A DNA stretch of 64,000 bases, from assembly GCA_016713305.1 (NCBI GenBank), contig JADJPK010000031.1, forward strand, positions 434,001 to 498,000. The letters are read 5' to 3'. A model generated the notes under the pieces. The model saw only the letters and a program-made list of their open reading frames with translations, was not told the origin of the DNA and made no database searches. Source of the stretch: Betaproteobacteria bacterium (lineage in GTDB: Bacteria; Pseudomonadota; Gammaproteobacteria; Burkholderiales; Ga0077523). Each line of letters begins with the position of its first letter. The first letter of the stretch is position 1. Shown here in pieces: positions 54,966 through 63,997 of this stretch. A program made the position numbers and the translations under genes.

Positions 54966-55469
54966 ATGTACTTCGCGACCTTCCTGCGCGCTTTCGCCGG
55001 ATTTCTCATGCTGCTGCCGGCCGCGGTGCCGGCCGACGAGAACGTCAACTACATCCGCGACCAGAATGGCTGCGGAATCGTGAATCCCTCGCCGCGTGCG
55101 GAAGAGACCGTCACCTGGTCGGGTGCGTGCAAGGACGGCCTGGCGGAAGGCACCGGCGTGCTGCAGTTCTACCAGTCCGGTGTGGCGGACGAGCGCTACG
55201 AGGGCGAGATGAAGGCCGGCTACGCGGAGGGCAACGGCGTCCAGACCATGCTGGACGGCGGGCGCTACGAGGGAGAATTCTCCCAAAGCCGCCAGCATGG
55301 CGAAGGGACCTTCTACGCGGCGGACGGAAGCATCTACAAGGGCGGCTGGAAGAACGGCAAACCCCACGGATTCGGCTCGTATCGGACGCCCGAGGGGCGT
55401 GTGATGCGCGGCCAATGGATCGACGGAGAATTCCAGAACGAGGAACCGGCCGATCCGAACCGCACCTGA
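54966..55469 (+). CDS. exported MORN-repeat protein
   Basis: This encodes 167 residues with a signal peptide ending near AVPADE. Three to four MORN repeats follow (YEGEMKAGYAEGNG, YEGEFSQSRQHGEGTFY, YKGGWKNGKPHGFGSY, MRGQWIDGEF). Two cysteines precede them. MORN repeats form beta-hairpin strips that bind lipids or proteins. It lies between argF and argG and is probably co-transcribed, but nothing links it to arginine synthesis. Function unknown. Confidence 0.78.
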   Translation: MYFATFLRAFAGFLMLLPAAVPADENVNYIRDQNGCGIVNPSPRAEETVTWSGACKDGLAEGTGVLQFYQSGVADERYEGEMKAGYAEGNGVQTMLDGGRYEGEFSQSRQHGEGTFYAADGSIYKGGWKNGKPHGFGSYRTPEGRVMRGQWIDGEFQNEEPADPNRT

Positions 55470-55500
55470 TCCACAACTCCAAGACGACGAACAACGGAAC

Positions 55501-56751
55501 ATGAGCGCCATCAAGAAAGTGGTACTCGCCTACTCGGGCGGGCTCGACACCTCGGTCATCCTCAAGTGGCTGCAGGACGTCTACAAGTGCGAAGTGGTCA
55601 CGTTCACCGCCGACATAGGCCAGGGCGAGGAACTCGAGCCGGCACGCAAGAAGGCCATCCAGATGGGCATTCCGCGCGCCAACATCTTCATCGAGGATCT
55701 GCGCGAGGAGTTCGTGCGCGACTTCGTGTTCCCCATGTTCCGGGCGAACACGGTGTACGAGGGGGAATATCTGCTGGGAACGTCCATCGCCCGGCCGCTC
55801 ATCGCCAAGAACATGGTCGAAGTGGCCAGGCGGGTCGGTGCCGACGCCATCTCCCACGGAGCCACGGGCAAGGGGAACGATCAGGTCCGATTCGAACTGG
55901 GCGCCTACGCGCTCATGCCGAACGTGAAGATCATCGCGCCCTGGCGCGAATGGGATCTGCTCTCGCGCGAGAAGCTGCTGGCCTACGCGGACAAGCACAA
56001 GATTCCGGTCGACTTCAAGAAGCGCAAGGGCGGCGCCCCCTACTCCATGGATGCCAACCTCCTGCACATTTCCTACGAAGGCGGCATTCTCGAGGACCCC
56101 AACTACGCGCCCGAGGAGTCCATGTGGCGCATCACCGTTTCGCCCGAGAAGGCGCCCAACCGGCCCGAGATCCTGGAACTGGAGTACGAGAAGGGCGACA
56201 TCGTGGCGATCAACGGCAAGAAGATGACGCCCGCCAAGGTGCTCGCGACGCTGAACACCGTCGGCGGCAAGCACGGCATCGGACGCCTGGACATGGTCGA
56301 GAACCGTTACGTCGGCATGAAGTCGCGCGGCTGCTACGAGACCCCGGGCGGCACGATCATGCTGAAAGCGCATCGTGCGATGGAGTCCATCACCCTCGAC
56401 CGCGAAGTGCTCGCGCTCAAGGACGACCTCATGCCGCGGTACGCCCGGATGATCTACAACGGATACTGGTTCAGCCCCGAGCGCGTGCTGCTGCAGGGGC
56501 TGATCGATGCGTCCCAGGCAAGCGTCAACGGCGTCGTCCGTCTGAAGCTCTACAAGGGCACCATCATGTGCGTCGGCCGCGAGTCCAAGAATTCGTTGTT
56601 CGACGCCAGGATCGCGACTTTCGACGACGATCAGGGCGCCTACAACCAGGCTGACGCGGCCGGTTTCATCAAGTTGAACGCGCTTCGCATGCGCATCGCC
56701 GCCAATCTCCGCAAGCCGGCGCGCCGCGCGGCAGTCCGCAAGGGGAAGTGA
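55501..56751 (+). CDS. argG: argininosuccinate synthase
   Basis: This encodes 416 residues: LAYSGGLDTSVILKWLQD (PP-loop), THGATGKGNDQVRFEL-type SHGATGKGNDQVRFE, and SPEKAPNRPEILELEYEKGD. It joins citrulline and aspartate using ATP. It is 31 bases after the MORN gene, and ppnP starts one base after its stop. Confidence 0.95.
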   Translation: MSAIKKVVLAYSGGLDTSVILKWLQDVYKCEVVTFTADIGQGEELEPARKKAIQMGIPRANIFIEDLREEFVRDFVFPMFRANTVYEGEYLLGTSIARPLIAKNMVEVARRVGADAISHGATGKGNDQVRFELGAYALMPNVKIIAPWREWDLLSREKLLAYADKHKIPVDFKKRKGGAPYSMDANLLHISYEGGILEDPNYAPEESMWRITVSPEKAPNRPEILELEYEKGDIVAINGKKMTPAKVLATLNTVGGKHGIGRLDMVENRYVGMKSRGCYETPGGTIMLKAHRAMESITLDREVLALKDDLMPRYARMIYNGYWFSPERVLLQGLIDASQASVNGVVRLKLYKGTIMCVGRESKNSLFDARIATFDDDQGAYNQADAAGFIKLNALRMRIAANLRKPARRAAVRKGK

Positions 56752-56752
56752 C

Positions 56753-57064
56753 ATGGACAAGTTCGACAACGTCGCCGTCGTCAAGAAAGCCAACATCTAT
56801 TTCGACGGCAAGTGCGTGAGCCATACGGTCGTGTTCCCCGACGGCACGCGCAAGTCGGTCGGTGTGATATTTCCCAGCAAGCTCGTGTTCAACACGGGGG
56901 CGCCGGAGATCATGGAACTGAACGCGGGCCGTTGCCGGGTCAAGCTGCCCGGCACCGCGGAGTGGACCACCTACGGTGCGGGCGAGAAGTTCAGCGTGCC
57001 GGCCAATTCGTCGTTCGAGATCGAGACCGTCGAAACGTTGGACTATGTCTGCCACTTCGGCTGA
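56753..57064 (+). CDS. ppnP: pyrimidine/purine nucleoside phosphorylase PpnP
   Basis: This encodes 103 residues, a cupin of the PpnP (YaiE, DUF1255) family: KKANIYFDGKCVSHTVVFPDG, and KFSVPANSSFEIET. It phosphorolyses several nucleosides to free base and ribose 1-phosphate. It starts right after argG, so it is in the same transcript. Confidence 0.88.
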   Translation: MDKFDNVAVVKKANIYFDGKCVSHTVVFPDGTRKSVGVIFPSKLVFNTGAPEIMELNAGRCRVKLPGTAEWTTYGAGEKFSVPANSSFEIETVETLDYVCHFG

Positions 57065-57112
57065 CCGGCGCGGCAGGACCGTTCCCGGACCCGGGTTCAT
57101 GGGTGAACCGCC

Positions 57113-57694
57113 ATGACCACGGTGGCCGTCGTCCGCAAGAACGGCATCGCGGCCATCGCGGCCGATACGCTGACCAAATGGGGGCCGGTCAAGGAATCGG
57201 CCACCTATGTGGTCAACCACGAGAAGATCCTGCGGGTGGGCGAGAGTTACATCGCGATCACCGGCAACGCCACGTTCAAGCACATCGTCGCGGACTACTT
57301 CGAAGGCTTCGAGGAGGCACCGCGCCTGGATTCCGTCGGAGAGATCTTCCGGGTCTGGAACCGGATGCACGCGGACTTCAAGGATCGTTACTTCCTGCAG
57401 TCCGAGGAGGACAAGGAAGAAGCGATCGAGTCGACGCGTCTGGACGCGCTCATCGCGAACTCCAGCGGGATCTTCGGCGTCTCGGGCCAGCGCACCGTGC
57501 AGGAGTTCGCGAAGTTCTATGCCTACGGCAGCGGCAGCGACTATGCGTTGGGCGCTCTCTATTCGGTCTATGACCGGCCGGAACTCGATGCGGCCGCGGT
57601 TGCCCGGCATGCCGTTCGTGCCGCGTCCGAGTTCGACGATGGCACCGGCGAGCCCATCCACTGTTTCACCGTGCCCCTGCTGCAGAAAGTCTGA
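57113..57694 (+). CDS. proteasome-like Ntn hydrolase (BPH type)
   Basis: This encodes 193 residues. After the initiator Met, TTVAVVRKNGIAAIAADT has Thr1 as the expected nucleophile and Asp17, with a lysine at VVNHEKIL corresponding to Lys33. This is the HslV / 20S beta-subunit fold. Length and sequence resemble the betaproteobacterial proteasome homologue (BPH) rather than HslV; no HslU ATPase is adjacent. It probably forms a self-compartmentalised protease. It lies between ppnP and yajQ. Confidence 0.75.
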   Translation: MTTVAVVRKNGIAAIAADTLTKWGPVKESATYVVNHEKILRVGESYIAITGNATFKHIVADYFEGFEEAPRLDSVGEIFRVWNRMHADFKDRYFLQSEEDKEEAIESTRLDALIANSSGIFGVSGQRTVQEFAKFYAYGSGSDYALGALYSVYDRPELDAAAVARHAVRAASEFDDGTGEPIHCFTVPLLQKV

Positions 57695-57741
57695 TCTGCG
57701 GGGCACACATCATCGTCACTTGAAGTAGCGGAGTATTGACC

Positions 57742-58227
57742 ATGCCTTCCTTCGATATCGTCTCCGAGGTGGATCAGGTGGAAGTCCGCAACGCGGTGGA
57801 CCAGTCCAACAAGGAAATCACCAACCGTTTCGATTTCAAGGGGTCGGACGCCCGCGTGGAACAGGCGGAGAAAGTGCTCACCGCCTTTGCCGACGACGAT
57901 TTCAAGCTGAGTCAGGTGCGCGATGTCCTGACCGGCAAGCTCGCCAAGCGGGGCGTGGACATTCGCTGCCTCGATCTCGGTCAGATCGAGAAGATCAGCG
58001 GCAACAAGGTGAAACAGGTCATCACGGTGAAGACGGGCGTGGAAACGGAACTCGCCAAGAAGATCGTGAAGCTCATCAAGGACAGCAAGCTCAAGGTGAG
58101 CGCGTCCATCCAGGGAGACGCGGTGCGCGTAACTGGCGCGAAGCGTGACACATTGCAGGACACCATCGCCCTGGTTCGCAAGTCGATCACGGATTTCCCG
58201 CTCCAGTACCAGAACTTCCGCGACTGA
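57742..58227 (+). CDS. yajQ: YajQ family cyclic-di-GMP/nucleotide-binding protein
   Basis: This encodes 161 residues: MPSFDIVSEVDQVEVRNAVDQ, NRFDFKGSDARVE and SIQGDAVRVTGAKRDTLQ. YajQ proteins have two RNP-like domains; relatives bind cyclic di-GMP or tRNA-like ligands. It is the last gene of the run that starts at argD. A GGAG about ten bases before the ATG at 57742 decides the start against the ATG two codons upstream. Confidence 0.92.
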   Translation: MPSFDIVSEVDQVEVRNAVDQSNKEITNRFDFKGSDARVEQAEKVLTAFADDDFKLSQVRDVLTGKLAKRGVDIRCLDLGQIEKISGNKVKQVITVKTGVETELAKKIVKLIKDSKLKVSASIQGDAVRVTGAKRDTLQDTIALVRKSITDFPLQYQNFRD

Positions 58228-58255
58228 GCGGGCCAGGGGGGCGATCCGGCCCCGA

Positions 58256-58744
58256 TCAGAACACGAAGGGAACCAGCCGCCAGGACCTCGACCGGTAAGC
58301 CGCGTAACCGGGGAAGTGTCGCAGCAGCAGCCGCTCCTCGAACGAGAGCTTGGCGACCAGTACCAGAGCCAGCACCAGCACGACCGCAATGGAACGCGCC
58401 GAGGGTTCCACGATCGCCGGCGGAAGCGTCACGGCGAGAATGGATGCGTACATCGGGTGCCGGATCCAGCGATAAGGCCCGTCCTGCACGAGGTGGGAGT
58501 GTCCCGTCGGATCCGGCGAGACGCGGAACAGCCGCCTCTGGGCGCGGGACATCGTGACGAATGCCCACCCCGCGAGCACCAGGCCGCCGGCTTGAACGGC
58601 CAGAGCGGCCGTGCCCTGGGCAATCGTGGCGCGGCCCGTCAGCCAGAGACCCAGCAGCAGGAACTGCGCTGCGACCAGCCCGCGCGCATACCAGCTTTCG
58701 CGCCTTGAGACGGACACGGTCTGGCCAACGTGGCTGTCTGTCAC
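58256..58744 (-). CDS. membrane methyltransferase, isoprenylcysteine carboxyl methyltransferase (ICMT/PEMT) type
   Basis: This encodes 162 residues with four to five hydrophobic helices. GPYRWIRHPMYASIL and EERLLLRHFPGYAAYRSR are the SAM-binding motifs of this family of integral membrane methyltransferases. Bacterial members methylate phospholipids or unknown small molecules. Starts with GTG 58744. It lies 12 bases after the glutamine amidotransferase gene and is probably co-transcribed with it. Confidence 0.75.
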   Translation of the reverse strand: MTDSHVGQTVSVSRRESWYARGLVAAQFLLLGLWLTGRATIAQGTAALAVQAGGLVLAGWAFVTMSRAQRRLFRVSPDPTGHSHLVQDGPYRWIRHPMYASILAVTLPPAIVEPSARSIAVVLVLALVLVAKLSFEERLLLRHFPGYAAYRSRSWRLVPFVF

Positions 58745-58755
58745 CGGCGGGCCCG

Positions 58756-59466
58756 TCAGGTCCTCGCCACGCCTTCCATCCAGTGATCGTAAAGGCGCTC
58801 AGCGACGGCGTGCAATGCCTGGACCCGGGAATCGATGTCCTTGTGAATCTGGGCCCGGTTCTGCACTGCGGGTCCCGGGCTCGCCTCGATTTCGCCCTGC
58901 CCGCTCTCGCACCAGGATCCGATCAGTTGCTGCGTCATTTCGACGTGGCATTGCATCCCCAGATGCTTGCCGATCGCAAAACCCTGATTGCCGCAATACT
59001 CGCTCGCCATGATGCGGATCGCGCCAGGCGGCAGGGAGAAAGTCTCGCCGTGCCAGTGGAACGACAGGAACTCGCGTATCCCGGGCCCGAACCAATCATG
59101 AGCCACGGGATTGTCCTCCACGACGATGCGCCCCCACCCGATTTCCTTGGTGGGATTGCGCGATACCACCCCGCCCAGGGCCTTGGAGATCAGTTGCCCC
59201 CCGAGGCAATGTCCGAGCAGGGGAACATCCGCGCCGGCAGCGGATCGGATGAGTTGCAGCTCCTGAGGAATCCACGGAAGATCGTCGTTGACGCTCATGG
59301 GCCCGCCCATGAAGACCAGTCCGCTGTAGCGGGTGGCATCGTCCGGCACGGGCTCGCCGGCGTCCACGGCGACGAGTTTCCAGGGGACGAGGTGGCGATC
59401 CAGATACTCGGCGAAATAGCCGGGCCCTTCGGTGGGAGAGTGGCGGAAGATGGCGATGGGCTTCAT
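58756..59466 (-). CDS. class I glutamine amidotransferase-like protein
   Basis: This encodes 236 residues. LLGHCLGGQLISKALGG carries the nucleophilic Cys (about residue 90). FHWHGETFSLP holds the catalytic His, and VFMGGPMSVNDDLPW is the oxyanion region. It is the stand-alone GuaA-like type (similar to YfeJ) with no synthetase domain. The amido acceptor is unknown; related proteins hydrolyse gamma-glutamyl compounds. The ATG at 59466 overlaps the possible start of the divergent protease gene. Confidence 0.8.
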   Translation of the reverse strand: MKPIAIFRHSPTEGPGYFAEYLDRHLVPWKLVAVDAGEPVPDDATRYSGLVFMGGPMSVNDDLPWIPQELQLIRSAAGADVPLLGHCLGGQLISKALGGVVSRNPTKEIGWGRIVVEDNPVAHDWFGPGIREFLSFHWHGETFSLPPGAIRIMASEYCGNQGFAIGKHLGMQCHVEMTQQLIGSWCESGQGEIEASPGPAVQNRAQIHKDIDSRVQALHAVAERLYDHWMEGVART

Positions 59467-59482
59467 GCGGTTCCCTGCGGCA

Positions 59483-60130
59483 ATGCGGCGTTGCATCAAT
59501 GCTAGTGCACTTATCGCTGCGGCGACAATGCCGTGTGCGAACGCATGGTGCACGGAGGTCCAGGTCGTCGGCCTGTTCAGCGACAAGGCGCTGGTCGTGA
59601 TCGACGGCGGGCGGCCCAAGGCGATGTCGGTGGGGCAGGCAATCGGTGGCGTGAAGCTGGTCTCCGCCTCCTCGGATTCCGCCATTTTCGAGATCGACGG
59701 CAAGCGCCGGACCCTGTCCTTGGGCACCACCTCGATCACGGGCAACTACAAGTCCAGCCAGCCCTCCGTGACGCTTTCGGCCGATCACGGCGGCCACTAC
59801 TACGCCGATGGGACCATCAACGGCGCGCCCATCCGGTTTCTCGTGGACACCGGGGCCACCATGATTTCCATCGGAAATTCCGACGCACGGCGCATGGGCA
59901 TCAACTATCTGGCGGGCGAACGGGCCATCAGCCACACGGCGAATGGCCCGACCGTGGTCTACCGGGTGAAGCTGAACGTGGTGAAGGTGGGCGCGATCAC
60001 GCTGAACGGCATCGACGCCCTGGTGCACGAGAGCAACGACTTGCCGTTCGCACTTCTGGGCATGAGCTTCCTCAACCGGCTGGAACTCAAGCACAGCGCC
60101 CAACAGCTGACCATGACGCTGCGCTTCTGA
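59483..60130 (+). CDS. retropepsin-like aspartic protease, exported
   Basis: This encodes 215 residues from ATG 59483; ATG 59465 would add six codons and overlap the divergent start codon. MRRCINASALIAAATMPCANA is a signal peptide. The single active-site motif FLVDTGATMISIG (Asp near residue 120) and LPFALLGMSFL match the retropepsin-like clan AA proteases, which must dimerise to be active. Substrate unknown. Confidence 0.75.
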   Translation: MRRCINASALIAAATMPCANAWCTEVQVVGLFSDKALVVIDGGRPKAMSVGQAIGGVKLVSASSDSAIFEIDGKRRTLSLGTTSITGNYKSSQPSVTLSADHGGHYYADGTINGAPIRFLVDTGATMISIGNSDARRMGINYLAGERAISHTANGPTVVYRVKLNVVKVGAITLNGIDALVHESNDLPFALLGMSFLNRLELKHSAQQLTMTLRF

Positions 60131-60178
60131 ACGCCAGCCAGGTCGACGCGCTGCAGCCGCGGCGAACCGTCCGGAACG

Positions 60179-60982
60179 TCAGACGGCCCGCTTGTCCTTC
60201 TCGATGCGGGCGTAGGCGGAGTGGTTGTGAATGGACTCGAAGTTCTCGGCTTCCACCACGTAAGCCAGCACGCGGGAATCGCGGTTCAGCACGGTGGCGA
60301 CATCGCGGACGATGTCTTCGACAAACTTGGGATTGTCGTAGGCCCGCTCGGTCACGTATTTCTCGTCGGGGCGCTTGAGCAGCCCATAGACCTCGCAGGA
60401 AGCCTGTTCCTCGGCCACCCGGATCATGTCCTCGATCCAGACGAAGCCCTCGGTCACAGTGGAAATCGTGACGTGCGAGCGCTGATTGTGGGCCCCGTAG
60501 TCGGAGATCTTCTTGGAACACGGGCACAGGCTGGTCACCGGTACCACGACGGTCATCCTGAACGTGTACTCCCCCTTGTCCACCTCGCCGACGAAGGTCA
60601 CTTCGTAGTCCATCAGGCTGCGCACGCCGGACACCGGTGCCGCCTTGTCGATGAAGAAGGGGAAGGTCATCTCCACGTGGCCGGATTCCGCCTCGAGGCG
60701 ATCTACCATGTGGCGCAGCATCGCCTCGAACGAATCGACGGCAAGTTCGCCCTCGTGATCGTTGAGGATCTCCACGAACCGGGACATGTGCGTGCCCTTG
60801 AAGTTGTGGGGCAGATGCACGTACATGTTGAACATGGCGACGGTGTTCTGGACACCGCCGTTGCGGTCCCTCACCCGTACGGGGTGCCTGAGTGACTTGA
60901 TGCCGACCCGGTCGATGGCGATGCGGCGGGTGTCGTGCGACCCTTGAACGTCGGGAATCGCCATGTGCTCTCTGGAATTCAT
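60179..60982 (-). CDS. folE2: GTP cyclohydrolase FolE2 (type IB)
   Basis: This encodes 267 residues. The metal-site motif SLCPCSKKISDYGAHNQRS and ENFESIHNHSAYARIEKD are diagnostic. It makes dihydroneopterin triphosphate from GTP, first step of folate synthesis. FolE2 works with several metals and often replaces FolE when zinc is low. It sits 31 bases after dxs, an order found in many betaproteobacteria. Confidence 0.93.
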   Translation of the reverse strand: MNSREHMAIPDVQGSHDTRRIAIDRVGIKSLRHPVRVRDRNGGVQNTVAMFNMYVHLPHNFKGTHMSRFVEILNDHEGELAVDSFEAMLRHMVDRLEAESGHVEMTFPFFIDKAAPVSGVRSLMDYEVTFVGEVDKGEYTFRMTVVVPVTSLCPCSKKISDYGAHNQRSHVTISTVTEGFVWIEDMIRVAEEQASCEVYGLLKRPDEKYVTERAYDNPKFVEDIVRDVATVLNRDSRVLAYVVEAENFESIHNHSAYARIEKDKRAV

Positions 60983-61013
60983 GGACCGATTATAGTCGCC
61001 CCGGGGCCTGCCT

Positions 61014-62866
61014 TCAGCGATGGAGCCAGGGCTGGATGGATCGGTGGATGCCCTCGGCGTCGAGTCCGCAGAGCGAAAGCAGCGAGGCCGGATCCCCGTG
61101 TTCGACGAAAGCGTCGGGCAGTCCCAGACGCAGGACACGCCGGTCGATCTTCTGCCTGGCCAGGCTTTCCAGCACCGCGCTGCCTGCTCCGCCGTCCAGG
61201 ACGTTCTCTTCGACGGTCACGAGAAGCTCGTGGGACAGCGACAGTTCCGCCACGAGGGCGTCGTCGAGAGGCTTCACGAACCGCATGTTGGCGACCGTGG
61301 CATTCAGGCGCTCCGCGGCCGCCAGCGCCGGCATGAGCATGGCTCCGAAGGCGAGGATCGCGACGCCCTGCCCCTTGCGGCGAATCTCGCCCTTCCCCAC
61401 CGGCAGGGCCTGCATGGCGGACTCGAGCGCCACGCCGGGACCGGTGCCTCGGGGATAGCGCACGGCCGTCGGACTATCGAGCATGAATGCGGTATAGAGC
61501 ATCTGCCGGCATTCGTTTTCGTCCGAGGGCGCCATGACCGTCATGTTGGGCAGACAGCGCAGGAACGACAGATCGAAGGCGCCATGGTGAGTGGGCCCGT
61601 CGGCCCCCACGAGCCCGCCCCGGTCGAGCGCGAAGACGACCGGCAGATTCTGGATGCACACGTCGTGGATGAGCTGGTCGTAGCCGCGCTGGAGGAACGT
61701 CGAATAGATGGCGACAACGGGCTTGAGCCCCTCGCAAGCCAGCCCGGCTGCGAAGGTGACGGCGTGCTGCTCGGCGATGCCCACGTCGAAATACCGGTCC
61801 CGGAACTGCTGGGAGAACCGGACCAGGCCGGAGCCCTCCCGCATCGCCGGGGTGATGCCCACCAGGCGGGAATCGAGTGCGGCCATGTCGCACAGCCAGT
61901 CGCCGAAGATCTGCGTGTACGAAGGCTTCGTGGCGGGCTTTGGGACGATCCCGGCGGCGGGATCGAACTTGGCCACGCCGTGATAGAGGATGGGGTCGTC
62001 CTCCGCCAGGGACATTCCCTTGCCCTTGCGGGTGATCACGTGGAGGAACTGCGGCCCGTCCAGCTTGCGCACGTTGCGCAAGGTCGACACGAGCACCTCC
62101 AGGTCATGGCCGTCGATGGGGCCGATGTAGTTGAATCCGAATTCCTCGAACAGCGTGCCCGGCGTCACCATGCCTTTCACGTGTTCCTCGGCGCGCCGAG
62201 CCAGTTCCCACGCAGGCGGCACAGCCCGCAACATGCGTTCGCTCGCCTTCCGTGCGGTCGTGTAGACCCTTCCTGACAGGAGACGGGCAAGATAGTTGTT
62301 CAACGCCCCCACGTTCTCCGAGATCGACATCTCGTTGTCGTTCAGCACGACGAGCAGATTGGCGTCGGTCGCCCCGGCGTTGTTGAGCGCCTCGAACGCC
62401 TGCCCGGCGGTCATGGCGCCGTCGCCGATCACAGCGACCGAATGGCGGCGTTCGCCCTTGAGCCGGGAGGCCATGGCCATGCCAAGCGCCGCACCGATCG
62501 ATGTGCTCGAGTGCGCGGTACCGAAGGTGTCGTAGCGACTTTCCTCCCGACGGGGAAAGCCCGCGAGGCCGTGCAGCTGGCGCAGGGTCGACATGGCCTC
62601 GCGCCGTCCCGTGAGCACCTTGTGCGCATACGTCTGATGACCCACGTCCCAGACGATCCGGTCATCGGGTGTGTCGAACACGTAGTGCAGCGCGATCGTG
62701 AGCTCGATCGTGCCCAGGTTGGAGGACAGGTGTCCGCCGGTACGCGACACCGAGTCGATGATGAATTCCCGCAATTCACGCGCGAGCTGGGAAGCTGGCG
62801 GCGATCGAGCTTCCGCAGATCGGCCGGGTCGGAGATGTTCTCAAGCAGCCGCGGCGGCTCTGTCAT
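61014..62866 (-). CDS. dxs: 1-deoxy-D-xylulose-5-phosphate synthase, one-base frameshift
   Basis: From ATG 62866 the frame reads LLENISDPADLRKLDRRQLP and then leaves the family sequence. From about 62788 another frame gives REFIIDSVSRTGGHLSSNLG to the end (GDGAMTAGQAFEALNNAG, GPIDGHDLE, SYTQIFGDWLC). Adding one C to the CCC (plus strand GGG at 62789-62791) joins them as QLPQLARELREFI, giving 617 residues (E. coli 620). Thiamin-dependent first enzyme of the MEP pathway. It overlaps ispA by four bases. Probably a sequence error. Confidence 0.93.
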
Positions 62867-63774
62867 GACTTGCGCGTCACGATGTAACGTCCCAGCTGCT
62901 GGAGCCGCGCCGCCCGTTCACCGAGCGGGCGCAGGCCGCTCAGCGCGTCCGCGAGCAATTCGCCGGCAAACTCCCGGGCTCGTTCCACGCCCAGTACGCT
63001 CACGTAGGTCGCCTTGTCGTTGGCCGCATCCTTCCCGGCCGTCTTGCCCAGGGTTTCCGTCGATTCCGTGGCGTCGAGAACGTCGTCGACCACCTGGAAT
63101 GCCAGACCGACGAACTTGGCGAAGTGCGAAAGACCTTCCAGTTCATCGCCGGAGAGGCGGCCGCAGGCGGCTCCGAGGGTCACGGCGGCACGGATGAGCG
63201 CCCCCGTCTTGTGGATGTGCATGAATTCCAGCTCGGGCACCGTCAGCGTCTTCCCGGTGCTCGCGAGGTCCACGGCCTGCCCACCTGCCATGCCGCGGGA
63301 TCCCGCAGCCCGTGCGAGCAGGCCCAGCATATCGACCTGAGCGGCCGCATCGTCCGTCAGCGGAACGCCGGTCAGGCATTCGAACGCGAGACTTTGCAGG
63401 CTGTCCCCCACGAGCAAGGCCGTCGCCTCGTCGTACGCCACATGAACCGTGGGGCGCCCGCGGCGCAGGACGTCGTCGTCCATGCACGGAAGATCGTCGT
63501 GGACCAGCGAGTAGACATGGATGAATTCCACTGCCGCGGCTGCGCGGTCGACTCGCGCCGGATCGGCGCCTGCCGCCTCCCCGGCCGCATAGGCCAGCAG
63601 AGGCCGCACGCGCTTGCCGCCGCCGAGCGCCGCATAGCGCATGGCGTCGTGCAGGCGTTCGGGCGCAACGGTGGCCGCCGGCAGCAACGTCTCCAGGACG
63701 GTTTCGATGCGTGCCTGGTGCGTGCGCATCCAGGCGGAAAGATCACTGCTGGGAGTCTGCACCCGGGAAGTCAC
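62863..63774 (-). CDS. ispA: farnesyl diphosphate synthase
   Basis: This encodes about 303 residues. The two aspartate-rich motifs DDLPCMDDDVLRRG and FQVVDDVLDATESTETLGK bind the Mg2+-diphosphates. LGGGKRVRPLL and HKTGALIRA are family blocks. It condenses IPP with DMAPP/GPP to FPP. Starts at GTG 63774 (63762 and ATG 63729 are also possible). It overlaps the end of xseB. Confidence 0.9.
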   Translation of the reverse strand: MTSRVQTPSSDLSAWMRTHQARIETVLETLLPAATVAPERLHDAMRYAALGGGKRVRPLLAYAAGEAAGADPARVDRAAAAVEFIHVYSLVHDDLPCMDDDVLRRGRPTVHVAYDEATALLVGDSLQSLAFECLTGVPLTDDAAAQVDMLGLLARAAGSRGMAGGQAVDLASTGKTLTVPELEFMHIHKTGALIRAAVTLGAACGRLSGDELEGLSHFAKFVGLAFQVVDDVLDATESTETLGKTAGKDAANDKATYVSVLGVERAREFAGELLADALSGLRPLGERAARLQQLGRYIVTRKS

Positions 63775-63997
63775 GCAAGGTGTCGCCCTCGAGCACCTTG
63801 ATCTGCTGCTGTGCATCTTCGAGGACGGAACGGCAGAACCTGAGCAACTCGGCCCCGCGCCGGTAAGCGGCAAGCGACGCTTCCAGAGTGAGCTGCCCGC
63901 TTTCCATGGACGCGACGACCCCTTCCAGTTCGCTCATTGCGGATTCGAAGGAGGCGGAGCCGGCCGGCTGACAGGATTCTGTGGATGGAGGAGCCAT
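63743..63997 (-). CDS. xseB: exodeoxyribonuclease VII small subunit
   Basis: This encodes 84 residues: SFESAMSELEGVVASMESGQLTLEASLAAYRRGAELLRFC is the typical helical pair. With XseA it forms exonuclease VII. It is the first gene of the xseB-ispA-dxs operon; the region before it lies beyond the window. Confidence 0.92.
   Translation of the reverse strand: MAPPSTESCQPAGSASFESAMSELEGVVASMESGQLTLEASLAAYRRGAELLRFCRSVLEDAQQQIKVLEGDTLRDFPGADSQQ

Noticed and set aside
61020..62276. 418-codon plus-strand frame opposite dxs
   Set aside because: Shadow of dxs; no start signal or motif.
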